A DNA stretch of 39,692 nucleotides from Myxococcales bacterium (GTDB lineage Bacteria > Myxococcota > UBA727 > JABDBI01): the NCBI GenBank assembly GCA_023248545.1, contig JAHFEF010000016.1:1-39692 (forward strand). The letters are read 5' to 3'. The first letter of the stretch is position 1; every line of letters begins with the position of its first letter. The notes beneath the pieces are model-generated. The model was not told the DNA's origin. It made no database searches and saw only the letters and a program-made list of their open reading frames with translations. Shown in pieces: positions 32,020 to 39,692 of this stretch. The position numbers were made by a program, and so were the translations under genes.

Positions 32020-33318
32020 ATGAGTGCTTATCAGTGGATGGTTTTGTTCGCAGCCTGGCTGGGCTGGGGTTTTGATATCTTTGATGGTTTGCTCTTTAAC
32101 TATGTGGCGCCGAACTGCGTTCCAACGCTGCTGGGCCTGCCCATTGGGTCCTCCGAAGCCAACGCAGCGACGCTGCACTACACGGGCATCGTCACCTCCA
32201 TCCTGCTGATTGGCTGGGCAGTAGGCGGCATCTTTTTTGGGCGCGTCTGCGATCGCATCGGTCGGACCAAAACGCTTTTACTCACCATGTCTATGTATGC
32301 TGTCGGTACAGCGCTGTGCGCGATAGCGCCTAACATGACGGTGCTGATTTTTTTCCGAATTATTGCCAGCCTGGGCATTGGAGGTGAATGGGCGGCTGGT
32401 GCCGCCATGGTTGCTGAAGTGGTTCCGGAAGAAAAACGCGTTGAAGCCGGTGCCCTGTTATACACATCAGCTCCTGTTGGATTATTTTTGGCAACTTATG
32501 TCACGTATTTTATCCAAGGCATTGTGCTTCCTGGCCGACCGGACATCGCCTGGCGTTATGTGTTTTTATTTGGACTGCTGCCTGCTGCCGTGGCCTTCGT
32601 GATGCGGCTTTTTATTAAGGAGCCGGAGCGCTGGAAAAGGGTCTCTGCAACCGCCCACCCCACTCTATCCGAACTGTTCACGCCCCAGTTGCGTACCACC
32701 ACGCTGAGCGGAATGGGCATGGCGCTGGTTGCGCTGATTACCTGGTGGAGCTCCAACGCATTCATCGGCACCATCGCCAGCGGCTTGGCGCGTGTTGAAG
32801 CAGCATCCCGCGGGCTTAGTCCCTTGGCCACCCAGATTCTGTCTCAGGAATGGATCAAATCGACCACCAATCTGTTTAATATTGGCGGACTGCTTGGAAC
32901 CTTGCTCACAATTCCAGTGGCTAAACATGTGGGTCGTCGACCCATGTATTTTGTCTATTTTTTGCTCTCTGGCATTGCCATCATGGCGACGTTTGGGTTG
33001 GACCTGCCACCACATACGCGACTGTATGGCTATTTTTTCATGGGTCTGACCATTTTTGGCGTGTTCGGCTCATTTACGTACTACCTGCCGGAATTGTTTC
33101 CGACCCATTTGCGCGCGACGGGGGCCGGGTTTTGCTATAACTCCGGAAGAATCATCGCGGCGATGGGCCCGTTTGTGGTGGGCAGCGTCGCCGCGATGGG
33201 AACAGATGCGCTGACAACTGCCATGCATCTGTTGTTTTGGGTGGGCGCGGTTCCCCTGATAGGGCTCTTCCTGATGCCCTGGGTCATTGAAACGCGCCAC
33301 CTGGCACTCACAGATTAG
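32020..33318 (+). CDS. MFS transporter, sugar/organic-acid proton symporter type
   Basis: This 432-residue inner-membrane protein has the 12-helix MFS pattern. Between helices 2 and 3 it carries GRVCDRIGRTKTLLL, and the helix 4-5 region has FRIIASLGIGGEWAAGAAMVAE, which is close to the aromatic-acid and sialate/sugar-acid symporter groups. The second half has the matching KHVGRRPMY loop and PELFPTHLRATGAG. The substrate is unknown. Codon use leans more to CTG and GCG than neighbouring genes by eye, so acquisition by transfer is possible. No Shine-Dalgarno is visible. Confidence 0.88.
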   Translation: MSAYQWMVLFAAWLGWGFDIFDGLLFNYVAPNCVPTLLGLPIGSSEANAATLHYTGIVTSILLIGWAVGGIFFGRVCDRIGRTKTLLLTMSMYAVGTALCAIAPNMTVLIFFRIIASLGIGGEWAAGAAMVAEVVPEEKRVEAGALLYTSAPVGLFLATYVTYFIQGIVLPGRPDIAWRYVFLFGLLPAAVAFVMRLFIKEPERWKRVSATAHPTLSELFTPQLRTTTLSGMGMALVALITWWSSNAFIGTIASGLARVEAASRGLSPLATQILSQEWIKSTTNLFNIGGLLGTLLTIPVAKHVGRRPMYFVYFLLSGIAIMATFGLDLPPHTRLYGYFFMGLTIFGVFGSFTYYLPELFPTHLRATGAGFCYNSGRIIAAMGPFVVGSVAAMGTDALTTAMHLLFWVGAVPLIGLFLMPWVIETRHLALTD

Positions 33319-33853
33319 ACATTTTGACCGGCTCTAAATCTTTGGGGTTGGCCTGAAGAGCTTGAAGCCCTGTAACAAGACTCACCCAGCCTTGAACTGC
33401 CAGAGCCGTACCCACAGGTGTAGTTACTGCGGCTAGGGCCGTTAACAATGGACTGGACGCTTGTAACGCACTACTCATAATGGGCGGTATAATAGACCCC
33501 CCCCCATCAGGAGCCTTATGCCTCGCCACGTGAGCGAGATGGTGCTGAATGCCTCTCACGGCAACAACGAATGTTGGGATAAAGTTAATTCCGGCCACTG
33601 CCAGATACTCACCAAATCCAGCGAAAGCGGCGTACGGATTGTTCGTCTGTCGGAAATAGTACACAGCCGTACGATCATCAGGTGCCGCTGTCGTACTGCT
33701 CGCATCTAGAATCGCCGCATGCCTCATTTCGGATTCCGGAGATTTTTCAGCCAATATCCCAAGCCTCATCTTAGGTTCCGGAGGTCCTTCTACGCCCACA
33801 CTCACATCAGCCATCAGCACACCCAAGAAAAATATAGATAACACTCGTTTCAT
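33308..33853 (-). CDS. exported hypothetical protein with a G9 tract
   Basis: This 181-residue protein is unrecognised. It has a signal peptide (KRVLSIFFLGVLMADVSVG) and hydrophobic segments at about 74-100 and 128-158, so the mature part may be membrane-inserted. A strong AAGGAG lies 6 nt before the ATG, within a small hairpin (33861-33873). Codons for residues 117-119 form a run of nine G (33497-33505 as C on the plus strand). Loss or gain of one G would lead to a stop within about a dozen codons. It converges on the MFS gene (11-bp overlap) and is divergent from the ankyrin gene. Confidence 0.6.
   Translation of the reverse strand: MKRVLSIFFLGVLMADVSVGVEGPPEPKMRLGILAEKSPESEMRHAAILDASSTTAAPDDRTAVYYFRQTNNPYAAFAGFGEYLAVAGINFIPTFVVAVRGIQHHLAHVARHKAPDGGGSIIPPIMSSALQASSPLLTALAAVTTPVGTALAVQGWVSLVTGLQALQANPKDLEPVKMSNL
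33497..33505 (-). repeat. G9 homopolymer in coding sequence
   Basis: Nine consecutive G on the minus strand encode Gly117-Gly119 of the exported protein. Such tracts are prone to slipped-strand change in bacteria and can act as on/off switches. Confidence 0.6.
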
Positions 33854-33983
33854 CGAAAACTCCTTTTCAAGGAACCGCCGAGCGTGAACTTCTTATTTCC
33901 AAATTGTCGACCTTACGTCTATGTTCCTGCATGTTCGCTGAATTTCCCAACTGGTTGCAATCCAAACAGGATAGGTGATCTAA

Positions 33984-35168
33984 ATGCCTAGAATTCCACC
34001 AGTTTCCAATTATCAGCCGCGTCTTATCAGCGCTGAGGCACACCCACAGATTGAAGACTTTCCCGACGACATTGAGCCTCTCGATATTTCGACCGTTCGT
34101 GCTGCCCAACCAGCTAGTATTGATATTGATGATCTGTTTGACAAGACATGGACACCCAGCAACCGAATTCAGAAAGTACTCGAAGGCAAGCTGCTCAGAC
34201 TGGCATGCCCCGAGGGCTATGTTCGATCGCGCCACCGGCAGATACTGCGTCAGGCCATCTTGGCCACAGTACCTCAGTCAGGAATTTTTTCGGGCGTCAA
34301 AAGTGCCCTGGGCATCGACCGCAAAAGCGAATTAATTAAGGCGCTAGACAAACTAGAGCCAGCGGAGCTCAACAAGAAACTCCTAGGCTGCCTCGGCAAC
34401 ACTGAAAGCTACGGAGAAGCCGCTAATTTGCTTCGACTTGGCGCGGACGTGGTTCTAAGAGATCAGCAGGGACAAGAAGTGCACGTTGGTTTCATCGCCT
34501 GTCGCAGCGATCACGAGAATCTTTGGCGAGTCTGGTGTGAGCACCCGGACACTGATGTGAATGTACGTTACCACATGGGACTTTCACCGCTGCTGCTCGC
34601 GATTGGGAACAACCAAATCGAACGAGTCAAGAAGCTTCTTGAAAAGAAGGCCAACCCAGAAGCAGCAAACACCCAAGGAATCACACCCCTGGTAGCCGCA
34701 ACAGCCATGCGGCAATATCGAATTCTACGGCCTTTGATGCGGGCTGGAGCAAACCCGCTCAGGCCGTGCTCCGCTGGAGGATCCGCTTTGGAATATGCCG
34801 ATGACATCTCCAGCAGTATTCTCATCGACGAGCACAGCAAGCGGCAACATGCCACTCATCCGGAGTCTCTGCAAGCACACATCCCAGCACCACTGTCCGA
34901 CAAAGACGTTTCGATGGCAGGTGCTTTTCTCCAAGGCAAGGGCACAACTCGGGTAGCGATGATGATGGCGCTAACCAACCCGGCGTTTTCCATCCAAATC
35001 GGAAGGAGGCTCTCCGTCGGCCAAGCTGACCGCATTCTCGATGTGATGTTGGGTGCCCTGGAGCCTGGCGATCCCGAATACGAAGCCACCCTGAACCCGG
35101 CTAGACCAGCCCCAGCCAACACCACCAAAATCCGCCCCACGCGTTCGCTGTTCATCGTCAAAAAATAA
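33984..35168 (+). CDS. ankyrin-repeat protein
   Basis: This 394-residue protein has about four ankyrin-like repeats between residues 130 and 280, for example GLSPLLLAIGNNQIERVKKLLEKKANP and TQGITPLVAATAMRQYRILRPLMRAGANP. The N-terminal 120 residues are acidic then basic and unrecognised; the C-terminal 100 are unrecognised. There is no signal peptide. AGGTGA about 5 nt before the ATG supports the start. Ankyrin proteins mediate protein binding, and in host-associated bacteria some are secreted effectors, but nothing here proves secretion. It is divergent from the exported protein and ends 2 bp before the helicase stop. Confidence 0.78.
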   Translation: MPRIPPVSNYQPRLISAEAHPQIEDFPDDIEPLDISTVRAAQPASIDIDDLFDKTWTPSNRIQKVLEGKLLRLACPEGYVRSRHRQILRQAILATVPQSGIFSGVKSALGIDRKSELIKALDKLEPAELNKKLLGCLGNTESYGEAANLLRLGADVVLRDQQGQEVHVGFIACRSDHENLWRVWCEHPDTDVNVRYHMGLSPLLLAIGNNQIERVKKLLEKKANPEAANTQGITPLVAATAMRQYRILRPLMRAGANPLRPCSAGGSALEYADDISSSILIDEHSKRQHATHPESLQAHIPAPLSDKDVSMAGAFLQGKGTTRVAMMMALTNPAFSIQIGRRLSVGQADRILDVMLGALEPGDPEYEATLNPARPAPANTTKIRPTRSLFIVKK

Positions 35169-35170
35169 TT

Positions 35171-36568
35171 TCAGATACGACGCGTTCTCCTTCTTCGAAC
35201 CGGCTTTGGCCTGGACGGCTGCTCCAACGTCCACGTTTCACACAAGCCGGAATTCTCCTCGATAAATCGAGATCGCCGCAAAGATCGCTCTTGGGGGTAA
35301 CAGAAAGTCAAAGAGTCTTTGGCCCGTGTGAGCGCCACATAAAATAACCGCCGCTCTTCTTCTAAGCCATTAGGTTCTTTGTAAGACATGAACGACGGGA
35401 AGTGTCCCTCAACCAACCAAATCACAAACACATGCGCCCACTCTAAGCCTTTGGCTTGGTGGATACTCGACAGCGTGACACAATCTTGGCTTCTAGAAAT
35501 CTCTTGGCCCTCAAGTGACCAGTCGCGCGACGGCATGAGCTCCTGAAAAGCGATTTTTTGCTTGTTTAAAGCCTCTTTGATTTCAAGCGCGTGTTTGTGT
35601 GCGCGATACAAAACAGCAATCTCACCCAAAGAAACACCAGACGCGGCCAACTCAGAAATACGCTGGGCGACAAACTGGGCTTGTTGTAAAGCCGTCGCAC
35701 AGGCAACCAACACAGGCCGTGGGCCTTCTTCACGAACACTCAGCAAATTGCGCTGCAATGCAAACGGAAAGCGTTTGAGCGCCGAATTAGCGAGCTTAAT
35801 AATTTCCGGCGTCGAGCGATAATTCGTGCTCAAACTCAAATGCAATGCGTCGGGGTAACGCTTTTTGAACGCCAGCATGTTGCCCGTATCAGCACCTCGA
35901 AACGCATAGATGCTTTGAGAATCATCGCCAACCACCATGAGATTTTGATGCTGCCCACTCAAGTTCTCAATAATTTGACCCTGCAGTCTGTTGGTGTCTT
36001 GATATTCGTCGACCAAAACGGCTTCAGGGTGAATGGGCTGTGTTTGCAATAAACTTCTAAACTGCGTGAGTAAATCATCAAAATCGACCACGCCGGATTC
36101 GCGCTTTTGTGTTTGAAAAGCGTTGCGCAGCGCTTCGAGTTCTTCGGGCAATCTTGTCAAAGTATTCTCGGCGTAAGATATTTTATCAAACGCAATATCA
36201 ACGCTGGGCAGCCGTGGATTTCGAAGCAGTCTAAATAATATTTTTTTAGAATCATCGCGCGAGATTAATTTGAGTTCAGGATTTTGTTGACGCAAATGCG
36301 TGAGTGCAACGGCGTGAAACGTCCCACCCATCACTCCCCTTGCTTCGGGCCCACACAAATCTTCGACACGCGCCAGCATGTGTCTGGCAGCTTTATTCGT
36401 AAACGTCAGCAAAATAATCTTGTTTGGAGCAATGCCTTGTTTGATCAGATGCGCGACGCGGCACACGAGCGTTCGTGTTTTACCAGAACCAGCACCGGCC
36501 GATACGATCAGAGGTTTCAAAGGTGCTTCGACAACGGATTTTTGTTCGTGATTAAGTTCTGGATTCAC
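35171..36568 (-). CDS. UvrD/Rep-family SF1A helicase lacking the 2B subdomain
   Basis: This 465-residue protein has all main SF1A motifs: Q-motif NHEQKSVVEAP, motif I GAGSGKT at 25-31, Ia LLTFTNKAA, II DEYQD at 187-191, III GDDSQSIYAFRGA, IV TNYRST, V SSIHQAKGLEW at 367-377 and VI EEERRLFYVALTRAKD. UvrD and Rep are about 670-720 residues. The difference lies mainly between motif IV/IVa and V, where only about 22 residues replace the roughly 170-residue 2B subdomain; 1B is also short. The C-terminal tail is Arg-rich. It overlaps the upstream methyltransferase by 17 bp, forming an operon. Confidence 0.9.
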   Translation of the reverse strand: MNPELNHEQKSVVEAPLKPLIVSAGAGSGKTRTLVCRVAHLIKQGIAPNKIILLTFTNKAARHMLARVEDLCGPEARGVMGGTFHAVALTHLRQQNPELKLISRDDSKKILFRLLRNPRLPSVDIAFDKISYAENTLTRLPEELEALRNAFQTQKRESGVVDFDDLLTQFRSLLQTQPIHPEAVLVDEYQDTNRLQGQIIENLSGQHQNLMVVGDDSQSIYAFRGADTGNMLAFKKRYPDALHLSLSTNYRSTPEIIKLANSALKRFPFALQRNLLSVREEGPRPVLVACATALQQAQFVAQRISELAASGVSLGEIAVLYRAHKHALEIKEALNKQKIAFQELMPSRDWSLEGQEISRSQDCVTLSSIHQAKGLEWAHVFVIWLVEGHFPSFMSYKEPNGLEEERRLFYVALTRAKDSLTFCYPQERSLRRSRFIEENSGLCETWTLEQPSRPKPVRRRRTRRI

Positions 36569-37793
36569 TGTGCTCGGGCTTATACATCAAAACCACAGTT
36601 TCGATAGCCGGAGTTGCACCAAAAAAATCAATGGGAATTATTTTGCTGACCTGATAGCCGTGCTCGACAAAATTTTGGAGATCGTGCACCATGGCATCGG
36701 GATCACACGACACCAAAGCAACGCGCTCTGCGTCGAGCTCAGCGAGTGCCTTGGCTTCTTGCATCAAGCCTTTTTTAGGGGGGTCAACCACCAAGCCTTT
36801 AATTGGTCTCATGGCAGCGAGTTCTGGCAACGCTTGGGCCACAGTTCTTGGATGCGCAGTCGCGATAGGATTCGACTCTATCGCAGTCACTGTGCATTCG
36901 CCTTTCTTCTGCAATGCTTTTGAAAATCCGCCAACGCCGGCATACGCATCGATATACTTCCCCGGACCCTTCCAAACATAATCCGCTACCAGGTTGTACA
37001 TATGGTTGGCTTGTATGGGATCGGTCTGACAAAATGCATCCGGATCCACCAGTTGCCCGTCTTCGAGACTTCGGATTTGTGTCGGCCCAACGTGTTTGCC
37101 TCGAACTCCACCCAGGACACTGTTTGTAGAGTCAGACTGAATGCGTTCAGTCAAACTGAGTAACTTAGATTCGTCAAATATTTGCTGGGGCAGTGACTCC
37201 GACGTTACTAAAATCCCCGCCACGCCATCTTGAGCGGCTCTGAGAATCACGGCTTTCAAACTGCTCGCACCCGATCGATTTAACACCGGCATCAGCTCTG
37301 CAATAGCCTGATTAATCGCAGGATTCACGTGCGGACACGCACTGGCTTCTGAAAATACATGTGAATACGGGACATACACGCCGAGTTTCAAATTACCGGG
37401 CTCACCCCCCACCATGAGTTTCACTTTCTGGCGATAGCCGGTTAAATTTTCATGCGGAATCACGGGGTCCACCGGATAATCGAACCCCTGCGCTTTGAGA
37501 GCCTCTATGATCCGACGCCTTTTCAGATCATCCACAAAATTTTCATGCACACCATGCAACGGACACGCAGGACACGGGCGTTTGTGTGTACAACTGCGCC
37601 GAGCATGATAGGGACCTGTTTTCAAAAAGTGCTTCACACGACCCACCGTGAGTCTGTGCGCCTTAAAAACACGTTCACTTTTGAATTCTATTTCGTCGCC
37701 GGGAAATGCTCCGCGAACAGCATAATCCCAGCCATCACATTTGGCTCGACCTCGGCCTTCATTATCGATAGTTTCTATTTTGATGACGAGCAT
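36552..37793 (-). CDS. RlmD/RumA-type 23S rRNA (uracil-5)-methyltransferase
   Basis: This 413-residue protein methylates C5 of a uridine in RNA. It has an N-terminal TRAM domain (IETIDNEGRGRAKCDGWDY), Cys ligands of an iron-sulphur cluster at C68, C74, C77 and C153 (CTHKRPCPAC, ACPHVN), a SAM loop YAGVGGFS, VDPPKKG, and the catalytic Cys in VSCDP (C363). The C-terminal Glu base is in PAIETV. RlmD (U1939) or RlmC (U747) specificity cannot be separated here. Its start overlaps the fabD start on the other strand by 11 bp; uvrD-like helicase follows with a 17-bp overlap. Confidence 0.9.
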   Translation of the reverse strand: MLVIKIETIDNEGRGRAKCDGWDYAVRGAFPGDEIEFKSERVFKAHRLTVGRVKHFLKTGPYHARRSCTHKRPCPACPLHGVHENFVDDLKRRRIIEALKAQGFDYPVDPVIPHENLTGYRQKVKLMVGGEPGNLKLGVYVPYSHVFSEASACPHVNPAINQAIAELMPVLNRSGASSLKAVILRAAQDGVAGILVTSESLPQQIFDESKLLSLTERIQSDSTNSVLGGVRGKHVGPTQIRSLEDGQLVDPDAFCQTDPIQANHMYNLVADYVWKGPGKYIDAYAGVGGFSKALQKKGECTVTAIESNPIATAHPRTVAQALPELAAMRPIKGLVVDPPKKGLMQEAKALAELDAERVALVSCDPDAMVHDLQNFVEHGYQVSKIIPIDFFGATPAIETVVLMYKPEHSESRT

Positions 37794-38589
37794 TGCTTAT
37801 TTGTTCCCAGGACAAGGCAGCCAAAGAGAGCCCAGTGATCCGGCTGTCATAGACAGCGCGCGAAGAATCCTAGGGTTTAATCCGTTTGAAGCTGACAAAA
37901 TTAACCTCACAGCTTATGCACAACCGGCGATTTTAAGCTACTCGGTCGCGGTTTTGCGAACGCTTGATTCAAAGCCCAACTATTTGGCCGGCCACTCTGT
38001 GGGTGAATATACGGCGCTGGTGGCTGGCGGGGTTTTATCTTTCGAAGAAGCCTTGAAAGCGGTGCATTACAGGGGCCAAGTGATGCAAGAAGCGGTTCCT
38101 GTGGGACAAGGCGGCATGTTGGCCGTGTTAGGCGAAGATCCCGACAAACTCGCTTGGTTGTGTGAACAAGTTTCTGGGACTGTCGCCGTTGCCAACTACA
38201 ATGGCCCCGCCCAAACAGTCTTGTCGGGTGACACAGAGGGCCTCACAGCGATCCAAGAGCGCTTGAAGCAAGAAGGCATCAAGAAAGTCCTGCCCCTTCC
38301 AGTCAGCGCGCCGTTTCATTGCAAACTCATGAAACCAGCCCAAGAAAAACTGGCTGATTATCTCGCCCAACTTGATTTTCAAGATTCCAACACGCCAATT
38401 ATGAGCAACGTCACTGCCAAGCCTGAAACTTCTGGCGTAAAACTACGTGAGTTACTGATTCAACAGGTCACAGCGCCGGTACGGTTTACCCAAATAATTA
38501 GATTTTTAAAATCAGTCGGCGTAACAGAACTTATTGAAGTCGGCCCTGGAAAAACGCTCACAAATATCGTCAAGCGCATGGGTGGTTAG
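37783..38589 (+). CDS. fabD: malonyl-CoA:ACP transacylase
   Basis: This 268-residue enzyme loads malonyl groups onto acyl carrier protein for fatty-acid synthesis. The conserved motifs are YLFPGQGSQ, the nucleophile GHSVGEYTAL, NYNGPAQTVLSG and the catalytic His in SAPFHCKLM, ending with IEVGPGKTLTNIVKR. It is about 40 residues shorter than E. coli FabD, mostly between FPGQGSQ and QPAIL. The ATG at 37783 matches the family N terminus but overlaps the divergent methyltransferase start by 11 bp. No other fab genes are nearby. No Shine-Dalgarno is evident. Confidence 0.95.
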   Translation: MTSIAYLFPGQGSQREPSDPAVIDSARRILGFNPFEADKINLTAYAQPAILSYSVAVLRTLDSKPNYLAGHSVGEYTALVAGGVLSFEEALKAVHYRGQVMQEAVPVGQGGMLAVLGEDPDKLAWLCEQVSGTVAVANYNGPAQTVLSGDTEGLTAIQERLKQEGIKKVLPLPVSAPFHCKLMKPAQEKLADYLAQLDFQDSNTPIMSNVTAKPETSGVKLRELLIQQVTAPVRFTQIIRFLKSVGVTELIEVGPGKTLTNIVKRMGG

Positions 38590-38664
38590 AATAAAGCCGT
38601 TTTGTTTATGGTCTTAAGAAACTCACTGGGCGAAAACACCGGGACTGTAGAGTGGGCAAATCCT

Positions 38665-39678
38665 TTATTGCCGTAAATAATGACAAGTATAACCACCGGG
38701 ATTTTTCTGTAAGTAATCCTGGTGATACTCTTCTGCCGGAGTGAACTTGGTCGCTTGAACGATTTGTGTGACAGCACGAGGCACTTGTTTTTTCACAGCC
38801 TCAGCGATCTTTTTTTGTATGTCAGACGCGTAAAAAATGGCTGAGCGATATTGTGACCCGATGTCATTGCCTTGTTGGTTGACTGTCGTTGGATCGTGCA
38901 TTTTAAAGAACCATTTTTTCAGCAAGTTTTCATAAGAAAGTTTTTTCGGATCAAAAATAATTCGAACGGCTTCAGCATGACCTGTCTCGCCTGTTTTCAC
39001 TTGTTCATACGTAGGATTAGGGGTTTGACCACCCGTGTAGCCGACTTCAATTTGAACAACGCCGGGAACTTTGCGCAGGATTTCTTCCATGCCCCAAAAG
39101 CATCCGCCGGCAAGAATCGCTGTTTCCAGGGTTGCTGTGCAACCTGTTCCCGTCACAGCACACTGGTTATTGCTGTCAGGGGCAATCGGTTTAGCCTTGG
39201 TTTTAAATAAGGCTTCGTATTTCCCGTAGCCTTCTTTTTTAAGTTGTGACGCCGGAATAAAACGTAAGGCCGCTGAGTTCATGCAGTAACGCATTCCAGT
39301 TGGTTTGGGGCCATCCATGAATACGTGCCCTAAGTGCGCATTGCCTATTTTAGAACGCACTTCCACGCGGGTGTTTCCGTTCGAGAGATCTGTTTTGGTA
39401 ACCAAATTTTTCGCGTCTAGAGGTTTTGTAAAACTTGGCCAACCGGTCCCGGAGTCAAACTTATCTCGAGAGCTAAATAAGGGCTCTCCCGTGGTGATAT
39501 CCACAAAAATGCCATCCTCATGCAAGTCCCAGTAAGCGTTTTGGAAAGCAGGTTCAGTGTCGCCTTTTTGAGTGACGTTGTATTGTAAATGTGTGAGATT
39601 TTTTTGCAGTTCAGCGTCGGAAGGTTTTTGATAAGCTTGAGCCGTCATGGTCAGCAGACATAGCACAAAGAACATCAT
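38665..39678 (-). CDS. msrAB: exported bifunctional methionine sulfoxide reductase MsrB-MsrA
   Basis: This 337-residue fusion has a short signal sequence ([14 protein letters not shown]) and then MsrB (about residues 20-150) with [12 protein letters not shown] and the catalytic Cys in [13 protein letters not shown], followed by MsrA (about 185-335) with the catalytic [24 protein letters not shown] and GSQYRSAIF. It reduces both epimers of Met sulfoxide in envelope proteins. The zinc Cys pairs of some MsrB are absent. The start is 14 bp from the window end, where a direct repeat of CATCATGGT occurs, so a longer signal peptide outside the window is possible. Confidence 0.93.
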   Translation of the reverse strand: MMFFVLCLLTMTAQAYQKPSDAELQKNLTHLQYNVTQKGDTEPAFQNAYWDLHEDGIFVDITTGEPLFSSRDKFDSGTGWPSFTKPLDAKNLVTKTDLSNGNTRVEVRSKIGNAHLGHVFMDGPKPTGMRYCMNSAALRFIPASQLKKEGYGKYEALFKTKAKPIAPDSNNQCAVTGTGCTATLETAILAGGCFWGMEEILRKVPGVVQIEVGYTGGQTPNPTYEQVKTGETGHAEAVRIIFDPKKLSYENLLKKWFFKMHDPTTVNQQGNDIGSQYRSAIFYASDIQKKIAEAVKKQVPRAVTQIVQATKFTPAEEYHQDYLQKNPGGYTCHYLRQ

Positions 39679-39692
39679 GGTACCATCATGGT

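Noticed and set aside
1..39692. CRISPR arrays, tRNA or rRNA genes, IS elements, prophage genes
   Set aside because: No regular repeat-spacer pattern, cloverleaf-like intergenic segment, transposase or phage protein was seen by eye. A covariance-model tRNA search was not possible.
39674..39692. CATCATGGTAC direct repeat at the window end as an attachment site
   Set aside because: It is only two short copies next to the msrAB start and is cut by the window edge.

Overview
The window is a compact chromosomal segment from a Gram-negative bacterium, roughly half G+C by eye. Outer-membrane and periplasmic traits are visible: lgt, a signal-peptide beta-barrel protein ending in Phe, an exported MsrAB, and a MurE with the meso-diaminopimelate DNPR motif. 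Family content (a DnaJ-S1-acyl-CoA dehydrogenase operon, a Cys-rich exported protein, a FbaB-type class I aldolase, a short UvrD-like helicase) suggests a delta-proteobacterial lineage in the broad sense (Myxococcota or Bdellovibrionota-like). That placement is an inference and is not secure. No rRNA, tRNA, CRISPR array, insertion sequence or prophage was recognised, and no stretch over 170 bp lacks a gene.

Layout. 1-1300: two unrecognised proteins, the first possibly cut by the window edge. 1294-4278: csaA-like gene, a 45-residue basic protein, and sucC-sucD-smpB. 4220-5419: membrane protein plus a type II toxin-antitoxin pair. 5442-11378: a pseudouridine synthase divergent from a tightly coupled seven-gene operon ribB-ribH-nusB-dnaJ-S1 protein-acyl-CoA dehydrogenase-Cys-rich exported protein. 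11480-15087: MATE exporter, lgt and a DUF234-type ATPase. 15155-18049: ribA-argS-SPOR operon on the minus strand, overlapping the start of an fmdB-type gene. 18295-22863: ubiB, outer-membrane protein, rplM-rpsI and fbaB, all minus. 22919-25108: a second toxin-antitoxin pair, an alpha/beta hydrolase, a small exported protein and a DUF4442 protein. 25133-31195: the front half of the division/cell-wall cluster, mraZ-rsmH-ftsL-ftsI-murE-murF, preceded by three MraZ boxes. 31167-35168: psd, an MFS transporter, an exported protein containing a G9 tract, and an ankyrin protein. 35171-39678: uvrD-like helicase, rlmD-like methyltransferase, fabD and msrAB.

The functional core is housekeeping: riboflavin synthesis (ribA and ribB-ribH in separate operons), TCA cycle, translation and ribosome rescue, peptidoglycan and phospholipid synthesis, and lipoprotein maturation. 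The more unusual signal is in genome organisation. Eight of ten convergent gene pairs overlap at their 3' ends. Two divergent pairs overlap at their starts. Several first genes of transcription units lack a Shine-Dalgarno sequence but have a -10-like hexamer 6-7 nt before the start codon, which suggests leaderless mRNAs. The clearest case is ribA/fmdB, where two good promoters face each other from inside the other gene's coding region. Smaller signals are operator-like repeats at both toxin-antitoxin loci and at the ATPase gene, a hairpin that contains the fbaB start codons, and a UvrD-family helicase lacking the 2B subdomain. I did not find a convincing new multigene system.
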